Origin: Flaviflagellibacter deserti
Lineage (GTDB): Bacteria > Pseudomonadota > Alphaproteobacteria > Rhizobiales > Methylopilaceae
NCBI RefSeq assembly: GCF_042652085.1
Contig: NZ_JBHSJF010000006.1
Span: 372,001-436,000 of the forward strand
DNA: 64,000 bases
Direction of reading: 5' to 3'
Part shown: one piece after another, positions 57,812-64,000 of the stretch
Position numbering within the stretch: the first letter of the stretch is position 1
Layout: every line of letters begins with the position of its first letter
Notes under the pieces: model-generated
Database searches by the model: none
What the model was told of the DNA's origin: nothing
What the model saw: only the letters and a program-made list of their open reading frames with translations
Position numbers and translations under genes: made by a program

Positions 57812-60046
57812 TTAGAACTGGTACGTGGCGCTGACTTTGAAATTGCGGCCCGGTTCCGAATAGTAGTCCTTGTTCCGGGTCGTCGCAGCCAGGTCCAGCG
57901 TCTTGAAGTACGTCTCGTCGAAGATGTTGAAGACGCCTGCTCTCAGTGTCAGGCCGTCAAACACCTGAGGCTTCCACCAGACCGTAAAGTCGACGAGCTG
58001 ATATGATGGCGTGGTCGACGTGACAGTTTCCACCTTGTCGACGCCTCGACCTGCCCCGATCGTCAGGATGACATCGCTACCCCACCGGTCGGTCTCATAA
58101 CCCACGGCGGTCATCAGCCTGGCCGTCGGGATAGTGTTCAGGTGCTCATCATCGTCGATGTCTCGACCGACGTAGGCACCCAAATTACCCCAAGTATGCC
58201 AACCGGACACATGGCGGTAATGGCCTTCGATTTCCGCGCCGTAGATCTCGACATTGTCGCGATTGATGGTGTCGGTGACGCCTAGTGGATAGGTTGGAGT
58301 GGCTACCGGATCGCTTTGATCGATGAAGTTCTTGTAGCGGTTATAGAAGGCTGAGACCGCACCACCGAAATCCTGATCTCCGGCCTTGGCCCCGATCTCG
58401 AACCCGTTGCTGGTTTCAGGCTTCAGGTTTTCGTTGCCAAGGCGCAGGTAGGTGCCTGGGCCGCCGTAGTCGAGATAGAGTTCGTTTGCGGTGGGGGCAC
58501 GGAAGCCTTGCGCCCACTGAGCGTAAAGCGTGATCTCGGGGTCGATGTCGTATTCGACACGCAGCTTGCCGGCCAGGTTTGAATCGCTGGAATCCGGGGG
58601 CAGAGTCCCATCGTAGTTCGGATTGCTTTCGAGCCCGGCGGTCTCTTGGGGCTTTTCCTGATACCAGTCGTAACGGAGCCCCGGCGTGACCCGGATGGCT
58701 CCGCCAGCCAGCACAATCTCGTCCTGAACGAACGCGCCGAACGTCGTGCCGTCGACATTGGGCATGTCGGCTTGGTTGGTGTGAAGGAATGAGCACGTTG
58801 CGAAGGGCGGATACGGAGGGGGCGGACAATTGTCCACGCCCGCAGAGTAGGACGATGCCTTGCTGCCGTAGAGCTCCCCACCGAAGCTGACGCGGTGCTC
58901 CGTTGTCGCCAGATCGAAAATCTTCAGCGCGCTGCCATTAATGCCGAAGATTTCCTGTTCGCGAGTGTTATCGCGGCGATAGGGCCCGTTAGGCGGTCCG
59001 GGAGTGATACGAATTGATCGAAAGTCGCTTTCGAGCTGCTGCCGCTGCCAGTAGATCACGGCCTCTGCCTGATCGATCGCGCCGCCGCCATCGTAACGGT
59101 AGTCCGCTGACACACGCTGACGCTTCGTCACGTCATTCGTGGTGACCGAGCCGAGTGCATAGGTTAACGGCGTTGTTGCTAGCCGATCGTCGATGTCTTC
59201 GTCGCGGTTGAAGAGCTCGCCCGTAAATCCGAAACGATGACCGCCGTCGACGTACTGGTGAAGTTTCACGAGCAGGTTTTCCTGATCGTAATCGGACGGA
59301 TTTTTTTCCGTGCGGCTCGTTCCGTAGGCATCGATGTCGCCCTTGTTTTCGAGCTCGTGTCCGTTTCGATAGCCGCCCTGAACAAGCACAAAGGTGTTGT
59401 CGACGCGCGCCGCCGCGGCTTCGTCCACTCGCCAGCTGTCGTCCTTGCTGTCGAAGCCGCTCCGGGTGATCGAGCCCCAGTTCCGGCCATCCTTGATCAG
59501 ATCCTCCGGATCGAGGGTTCGGAACGCGACGACGCCGCCGATGCCGCCGGAGCCGAAAATGCTCGAGTCAGATCCCTTGATGATATCGACGGCGGAGAGG
59601 GAGTCGAACTCGAAGGTGTTCACGCCGCCCTGGACGCCACGCGCTCCGTCCTCGAACCACGGAACGCGGATTCCATCGATCGTCGTGAGTACGCGCGTCC
59701 GATCAAGGCCGCGAACATTGAAGCTGCGTGAAGCCTCATTGTACGAAACACCCGGAGCCAGTCGGTCGATGTCCCGGATGTCGGTGACCTGCCGCTGTTC
59801 CATCTCTTCCTTAGTGACGCGCGTCGTAAGCACCGTCTCCTGCTCGGTCGCAAGAGCCGGCTTCTGCTCGCCGCCTTCGCCGCCCCCCGAACCGTTCGCT
59901 GTCCCCGTGCCCTGAACCACGATCGGCTCAAGCACGATGTTGCCGTCCGCATCGCGTTGCGGAGACTGCTGCGCGAGTGCCGCGCCTGCGCTGATCGAGA
60001 TCAACAAGGCCGACGCCGCAGCGCCGGCGAAAACCGGGTTCTTCAT
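57812..60046 (-). CDS. hmuR: TonB-dependent haem/haemoglobin receptor
   Basis: 744 residues from ATG 60046. Signal peptide (KNPVFAGAAASALLISISAGAALAQ). TonB box-like EPIVVQG (about 41-47), plug domain with VRGLDRTRVLTTIDGIRVPWFE and IFGSGGIGGVVAF, then a beta-barrel of repeated aromatic strands ending NFKVSATYQF with the terminal Phe. The FRAP motif of haem receptors is present (GFRAPTANELYLDYG) but the NPNL motif is degraded to NENL and I see no His between them. Divergent from hemP. Confidence 0.92.
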   Translation of the reverse strand: MKNPVFAGAAASALLISISAGAALAQQSPQRDADGNIVLEPIVVQGTGTANGSGGGEGGEQKPALATEQETVLTTRVTKEEMEQRQVTDIRDIDRLAPGVSYNEASRSFNVRGLDRTRVLTTIDGIRVPWFEDGARGVQGGVNTFEFDSLSAVDIIKGSDSSIFGSGGIGGVVAFRTLDPEDLIKDGRNWGSITRSGFDSKDDSWRVDEAAAARVDNTFVLVQGGYRNGHELENKGDIDAYGTSRTEKNPSDYDQENLLVKLHQYVDGGHRFGFTGELFNRDEDIDDRLATTPLTYALGSVTTNDVTKRQRVSADYRYDGGGAIDQAEAVIYWQRQQLESDFRSIRITPGPPNGPYRRDNTREQEIFGINGSALKIFDLATTEHRVSFGGELYGSKASSYSAGVDNCPPPPYPPFATCSFLHTNQADMPNVDGTTFGAFVQDEIVLAGGAIRVTPGLRYDWYQEKPQETAGLESNPNYDGTLPPDSSDSNLAGKLRVEYDIDPEITLYAQWAQGFRAPTANELYLDYGGPGTYLRLGNENLKPETSNGFEIGAKAGDQDFGGAVSAFYNRYKNFIDQSDPVATPTYPLGVTDTINRDNVEIYGAEIEGHYRHVSGWHTWGNLGAYVGRDIDDDEHLNTIPTARLMTAVGYETDRWGSDVILTIGAGRGVDKVETVTSTTPSYQLVDFTVWWKPQVFDGLTLRAGVFNIFDETYFKTLDLAATTRNKDYYSEPGRNFKVSATYQF

Positions 60047-60259
60047 ACTCAACCCCCACCCCTGTTCCATTGAAGGAAACAGGCTGTGCTGGCTGGGTTC
60101 GGAGCGTTCCGGAGCCTGGCTTGCTTCGCCGTGCTGGAGCGCGGCGTCTTCACCGTCGCTCCCCTTCTTCAGTTGACGCTCCTATAGAAAACTGAGAAGA
60201 CGTGTCAAATGGTTTTGCGGGTGGTCTGCAAAATAAAAAGTATTCTAATTCTAAAGAAC
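60047..60259. promoter_or_regulatory. Divergent control region of the haem locus
   Basis: 213 bp between the receptor and hemP, AT-rich near hemP. TTCTAATTCTAA (60243-60254) is a tandem repeat of TTCTAA, and its reverse complement gives TTTAGAA-like sequence of the kind bound by the iron regulator Irr in rhizobia. I could not confirm a full consensus box. Confidence 0.4.
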
Positions 60260-60460
60260 ATGATCGACGATAGTGAAGACACAGCTACTGTGTCGAACAA
60301 TTCAAAACTAGACGCTATGAATGCATTGCAGGATGTGTTGGATCGCGTGATAGAGAGTCGTGACTTGTTCAATGGAGCAAATGAAATCGGAATTATGCAT
60401 GAAGGTGCGTTGTATAGGCTTCGCGTTACTCGCGCCGGTAAGCTGATTCTCAATAAGTGA
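60260..60460 (+). CDS. hemP: Haemin uptake protein HemP
   Basis: 66 residues from ATG 60260; an upstream ATG at 60209 is possible but would overlap the candidate control repeat. The HemP core is clear at the C-terminus: SRDLFNGANEIGIMHEGALYRLRVTRAGKLILNK (shown in part: SRDLFNGANEI, LYRLRVTRAGKLIL). HemP is needed for haem uptake gene expression in rhizobia. The gene is distinctly AT-richer than its neighbours. First of hemP-hmuT-hmuU-hmuV; its stop overlaps a possible GTG of hmuT. Confidence 0.9.
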   Translation: MIDDSEDTATVSNNSKLDAMNALQDVLDRVIESRDLFNGANEIGIMHEGALYRLRVTRAGKLILNK

Positions 60461-60498
60461 CCGATCTCAGAAGGGGCGCTGCGGTGTCCGAGGCAAAC

Positions 60499-61389
60499 AT
60501 GACAATTCGAGAACTTACTTTCCTGCGCCCGCTCAGCCACTTGGCGATGCTGGGTGCGATCGCTCTTTCGCTTTCCGCGCCGGCCGTGGCCGCGGATGCG
60601 CAGCGGATCGTGTCCGTGGGGGGCGCGGCGACGGAGGTGCTCTATCGCCTGGGCGTGCAGGACCGCGTGGTCGGCGTCGACTCGACCAGCCTTTATCCGG
60701 CCGAGGCGCGGGACAAGCCGGACGTGGGCTACATCCGCTCGCTCTCGGCCGAGGGCATTCTCTCGCTCTCGCCTGACCTGATTATCCTGGAAGAGGCTTC
60801 CGGTCCGCCTGAGACGGTCGCGATCATCGACAAGGCCGGCCTGAAGGTGGCGCATGTGCCGTCCGGCTACGACCTCGGCGGCGTTCCCCAGAAGATCCGC
60901 GACATCGCCGCGGCCGTAGGCAAGTCCGAGGACGGCAACAAGCTCGCCGCCGAAGTCGATGCGGAACTCGTTGATCTCAAGAACCGCCTCGCGGGCGTGA
61001 AGACCAAAAAGCGGGTGCTGTTCATCCTGTCGCTGGTCGACGGCCGTCCGATGGCGGCCGGAACCCACACCGCCGCGAACGGCATCATCGAACTCGCCGG
61101 CGCCGAGAACGTCTTCGCCGACGTGAAGGGCTACAAGACCCTGTCTCCGGAGGCGGCCGCCGCGATGAAGCCCGACGCGATCCTGATGATCGACCGGAGC
61201 AGCGCGCCGCACGAAGGCGAGGGCCTGCTGTCGGTGCCGGCCTTCGCCGCGACGCCGGCTGCCGCCACGGGCTCGCTGTTCAAGATGGACGCGCTTTATC
61301 TCCTCGGGTTCGGCCCCCGCACCGGACAGGCGGCGCGCGAACTCGCAAGCAAGCTCTATCCCGATCTGAATCTGGCCGCGGCGAAGTAA
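60499..61389 (+). CDS. hmuT: Haem ABC transporter substrate-binding protein HmuT
   Basis: 296 residues from ATG 60499 (GAGG six bases upstream; a GTG at 60457 overlapping the hemP stop would add 14). Signal peptide FLRPLSHLAMLGAIALSLSAPAVAA. Periplasmic-binding fold of the FecB/BtuF group: VSVGGAATEVLYRLGVQDRVVG, SLSAEGILSLSPDLIILEE, VLFILSLVDGRPMAAGTHTAANG and MKPDAILMID. Delivers haem to HmuUV. Confidence 0.93.
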   Translation: MTIRELTFLRPLSHLAMLGAIALSLSAPAVAADAQRIVSVGGAATEVLYRLGVQDRVVGVDSTSLYPAEARDKPDVGYIRSLSAEGILSLSPDLIILEEASGPPETVAIIDKAGLKVAHVPSGYDLGGVPQKIRDIAAAVGKSEDGNKLAAEVDAELVDLKNRLAGVKTKKRVLFILSLVDGRPMAAGTHTAANGIIELAGAENVFADVKGYKTLSPEAAAAMKPDAILMIDRSSAPHEGEGLLSVPAFAATPAAATGSLFKMDALYLLGFGPRTGQAARELASKLYPDLNLAAAK

Positions 61390-61392
61390 TCG

Positions 61393-62469
61393 ATGAGCGT
61401 GACGACAATGGATCTTGCCGTCGAGGGCGACCGCTCACGGACGGCCGCCGCGGGATTACTGTGGCTGTCGATGGCCCTCGCAGCCGTTGCGGTGATTTCG
61501 CTCGGCGTCGGCCCGGCCGGCCTTTCGGTCGGCCGGGTTCTGAGTATCCTGATGGCCGGTCCGCATTCGACGGATCAGCCGATCGGCGAGGTGCTGATCG
61601 TCTGGCAGGTGCGCATGCCGCGCATCCTGATGGCGGCGCTCGTCGGCGCATCGCTGGCGGTCGCGGGCGCTGTCCTGCAGGGGCTGTTCCGGAACCCGCT
61701 GGCCGATCCCGGCCTGGTCGGCGTCTCGTCGGGCGCGGCGCTCGGCGCGGTGTCGACCATCGTTCTCGGCAATACGATTCTCGCGCCGATGCTCGCGATC
61801 TTCGGAGCCTATGGGCTGCCGTTGATGGCGTTCCTCGGCGGTCTTGCCTCGACGATCGTCCTCTATCTGATCGCCACCCGGCAGGGACGGACGTCGGTCG
61901 CGACCATGCTGCTCGCGGGCATCGCGCTCGGAGCGTTCGCCGCCGCTGGCACCGGCGTGCTGATCTACATCAGCAGCGAACAGCAGCTTCGCGACATCAC
62001 CTTCTGGACGCTCGGCGGCCTCAGCGGTTCGTCATGGGCGAAGCTCGCGGTCAGCGGGCCGATCATGATGCTTGTGATCATCGCCGTCCCGGTTCTCGGC
62101 CGTGGTCTCAACGCGATCGTGCTGGGGGAGGCGGAGGCCTTCCATCTCGGTGTCTCCGTCCAGCGGATGAAACGGCTGGCGATCTTCCTGGTCGCGCTGG
62201 CCACGGGCGCCGCCGTCGCGACAAGCGGCGTCATCGGCTTTGTCGGCATCGTCGTGCCGCATCTGCTTCGGCTTGGAATGGGAGCAGATCATCGTCCGCT
62301 GCTGCCTGCCTGCGCGCTGCTCGGTGCGATCCTGCTGCTGCTGGCCGATATGGCGGCGCGGACGATCGTCTCCCCGGCGGAATTGCCGATCGGCATCATC
62401 ACCGCTCTGCTCGGCGCGCCATTCTTCCTCTGGATGCTGCTCAAGCAGCGTAATCTGATCGACCTGTAG
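61393..62469 (+). CDS. hmuU: Haem ABC transporter permease HmuU
   Basis: 358 residues, 3 bp after hmuT. FecCD-type permease with about ten membrane segments: VRMPRILMAALVGASLAVAGAVLQGLFRNPLADPGLVGVSSGAALGA (quoted in pieces: GAVLQGLFRNPLADP, LVGVSSGAALGA), FWTLGGLSGSSWAK, and IGFVGIVVPHLLRLGMGADHR near the C-terminus, the coupling-helix region contacting HmuV. Confidence 0.95.
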   Translation: MSVTTMDLAVEGDRSRTAAAGLLWLSMALAAVAVISLGVGPAGLSVGRVLSILMAGPHSTDQPIGEVLIVWQVRMPRILMAALVGASLAVAGAVLQGLFRNPLADPGLVGVSSGAALGAVSTIVLGNTILAPMLAIFGAYGLPLMAFLGGLASTIVLYLIATRQGRTSVATMLLAGIALGAFAAAGTGVLIYISSEQQLRDITFWTLGGLSGSSWAKLAVSGPIMMLVIIAVPVLGRGLNAIVLGEAEAFHLGVSVQRMKRLAIFLVALATGAAVATSGVIGFVGIVVPHLLRLGMGADHRPLLPACALLGAILLLLADMAARTIVSPAELPIGIITALLGAPFFLWMLLKQRNLIDL

Positions 62470-62472
62470 GCC

Positions 62473-63270
62473 ATGTTCGAGCTTCGTGACGTCTCGGTGA
62501 GCTTCGGCTCCCGCCCCATCCTGCATGGCCTGTCGACGCGCATCGAGCCGGGCGTGCTGACCGTCGTCGCCGGCCCGAACGGCGCCGGCAAATCGACGGT
62601 GCTGAAGGTGCTCACCGGAGAACTCGCGCCGGATTCCGGCGAGGCATTCTTCGAGGGGCGGAGCCTCACGAAAATGACGCCCGCCGCGATGGCCGCGCGA
62701 CGGGCGGTGCTGCCTCAGAGCGCGCAGCTCAGTTTTCCGTTCACGGTACTCGAAGTGGTGCGGCTCGGCCTCGAGACGCGCCACGATCTCACATCCGACG
62801 CGCGAAACCAGATCGCGCTGAAATCGCTCGAACGGGTGGATCTGTCCGGCTTCGGCGGGCGGCATTACCAGCAGCTGTCGGGCGGCGAGCAGCAGCGCGT
62901 CCATCTCGCCCGCGTGCTCTGCCAGCTCGGCGAGCCGGTGGTCGACGGCCGTCCGCAATTCATCTTCCTCGACGAGCCGACGTCGAGCCTCGACATCCGC
63001 CACCAGATCTCGACGCTCGAGATCGCCAGGGGCCTGGCGCGGGCGGGGGCGGGCGTTCTTGCGATCCTGCACGATCTCAATCTGGCGGCGGCATTCGCCG
63101 ACCGGCTTCTGGTCATGCGTGCCGGGCAGCTCTATGCCGACGGGCATCCGCGCGAGGTCATGACCGACACCCTCATCTCGGACGTGTTCGGCATCCCGCT
63201 CCGGGTCGGTCACCTGCCGACCGGCATGCCCTACATCCTCCCGCAGACGCTGGCCGGGATGGCGGCCTAG
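62473..63270 (+). CDS. hmuV: Haem ABC transporter ATP-binding protein HmuV
   Basis: 265 residues, 3 bp after hmuU. Complete ATPase: Walker A GPNGAGKST (about 36-44), Q loop AVLPQSAQ, signature LSGGEQQRVHLARVL, Walker B FIFLDEPTSSLD, switch His in LHDLNLA. Powers haem import. Its TAG stop shares the CTAG palindrome with the convergent siderophore-interacting protein gene. Confidence 0.96.
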   Translation: MFELRDVSVSFGSRPILHGLSTRIEPGVLTVVAGPNGAGKSTVLKVLTGELAPDSGEAFFEGRSLTKMTPAAMAARRAVLPQSAQLSFPFTVLEVVRLGLETRHDLTSDARNQIALKSLERVDLSGFGGRHYQQLSGGEQQRVHLARVLCQLGEPVVDGRPQFIFLDEPTSSLDIRHQISTLEIARGLARAGAGVLAILHDLNLAAAFADRLLVMRAGQLYADGHPREVMTDTLISDVFGIPLRVGHLPTGMPYILPQTLAGMAA

Positions 63271-64000
63271 TCGCGATCCTCGGGAGTGCCGGCATGGCCG
63301 CGTCGCCAATAGGCGGCGGCGAGGTGCTGGTCCTTGCCCAGCCCGCGCTCCTTGCGGAGATATTTGCGGATCGCGCGGGCGGCGCTCTGCTCGCAGCCGA
63401 CGAGCACGAAGTCCGGAGCGTTCCCGGCCCAGTCGAAATCGCGGACTGCCGCGAACAGGGCATCAGTGCTTCCGGCCTCGGCACCGTTGCGGTGCAGCCA
63501 GCGCAGATCGATCGTGGCGGCCGAGGAAATCACCTGCTCCTCGCTCGCGTCCGCGACTTCCAGGATGATCGTCGTGCGGGCGTGCTTCGGAAGTTCCGCC
63601 GCGATGCGGGCGATGACGGGCAAAGCGGTTTCGCAGCCGACGAGCAGATAGGACTCGACCGCCGGGATGTTCCCGCCGCCCGGACCCATCAGCCCGACGC
63701 GGTCGCCGGCTTTCGCTCCCATCGCCCAGACTGAACCGGGCGTATCGCCATGCAGGACGACGTCGATGTCGAGTTCGCCGCGCTCATGGTCGATCCGCCG
63801 GATCGTGTAGACGCGGCGGGTGATCTCATCCTCGTCCTTCGGCCAGACCGCGCGGCCATCGGCTCCGAGCCAGGGCCAGACCGGGTCACGATCCCTGGGC
63901 GGGATCAGGACGCCGACATGCATGCCGCCAGTCTCGTAATGGCGGGTATCCGCGCAGGCGAGGGTGATCCGCCGCATCCTCGGCGTGACGTTGCAGGCGC
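63267..64000 (-). CDS. Siderophore-interacting protein (partial, runs off the window)
   Basis: The visible 244 codons are open to the window edge; the frame continues upstream of the first ATG (63977) as ACNVTPR, matching the usual VTPRMRRITL, so the true start lies beyond 64000. FAD-binding part (RRVYTIRRIDHERGELDIDVVLHG, GDRVGLMGPGG) and C-terminal SIP domain (YLLVGCETALPVIARIAAELP, LVGCEQSAARAIRKYLRKERG). ViuB/YqjH-like ferric reductases free iron from siderophores in the cytoplasm. Beside the haem genes it would serve general iron supply. Confidence 0.9.
   Translation of the reverse strand, partial: ACNVTPRMRRITLACADTRHYETGGMHVGVLIPPRDRDPVWPWLGADGRAVWPKDEDEITRRVYTIRRIDHERGELDIDVVLHGDTPGSVWAMGAKAGDRVGLMGPGGGNIPAVESYLLVGCETALPVIARIAAELPKHARTTIILEVADASEEQVISSAATIDLRWLHRNGAEAGSTDALFAAVRDFDWAGNAPDFVLVGCEQSAARAIRKYLRKERGLGKDQHLAAAYWRRGHAGTPEDRD

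Noticed and set aside
60047..60208. Fur box in the haem control region
   Set aside because: I could not find a convincing 19-bp Fur palindrome; only the TTCTAA repeat further on is notable.
1..64000. CRISPR array, rRNA operon, prophage or integrase
   Set aside because: No regularly spaced repeats, rRNA signatures, phage structural genes, integrases or full transposase genes were seen.

Overview
The window is GC-rich, gene-dense chromosomal DNA from an alphaproteobacterium, most likely a member of the Hyphomicrobiales (Rhizobiales). The pointers are a DUF1402 protein, an ExoR-like Sel1-repeat protein, a DUF2336 protein, a BA14k-free but typically rhizobial set of small intergenic hairpin repeats, a rhizobial HmuQ/HmuD-type haem oxygenase and several tripartite tricarboxylate transporters (TTT). 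I cannot name a genus from sequence alone. There are no rRNA genes, prophage or CRISPR arrays; the only RNA gene I can support is a tRNA-Thr(UGU).

Region by region. 0-26 kb is mainly housekeeping and signalling: DUF1402, a frameshifted periplasmic glycerophosphodiesterase, ilvD overlapping an ExoR-like gene, terC, xthA, yidD, thrS, a nitroreductase/flavin reductase pair, an aminotransferase, an SLT/DUF2336 pair, an HPt/response-regulator pair, nadK, cutA, an HxlR-controlled SDR/alcohol dehydrogenase unit, a metallo-hydrolase, a ROK protein whose motif order looks circularly permuted, and a hybrid histidine kinase. At 26.3-31 kb lie a DedA-like protein, a 196-bp MITE-like element lodged exactly at two convergent stop codons, an MFS exporter, a TreS-like GH13 enzyme and the tRNA.

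31-57 kb is the most unusual part: a carboxylate-catabolic island. It opens with malate synthase G, a haloacetate-dehalogenase-type hydrolase with the full fluoroacetate-dehalogenase residue set except one, and a four-rhodanese protein. It continues with two TTT systems, an AbrB-type permease, three MmgE/PrpD proteins, three isocitrate/isopropylmalate-type decarboxylating dehydrogenases, a PdxA-type dehydrogenase, three FCD-type GntR regulators, and a crotonase and an SDR that both lack the usual catalytic residues. Variants of one palindrome, YTGTCRACAN, recur in the regulatory gaps of this island and often contain a -35-like TTGACA, which suggests one shared regulon.

57-64 kb is a haem-acquisition locus: hutX, an IsdG-type haem oxygenase and the TonB-dependent receptor on the minus strand; hemP-hmuTUV on the plus strand; and a siderophore-interacting protein gene that runs off the end of the window.

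All domain and family calls come from reading motifs by eye; no database search was run.
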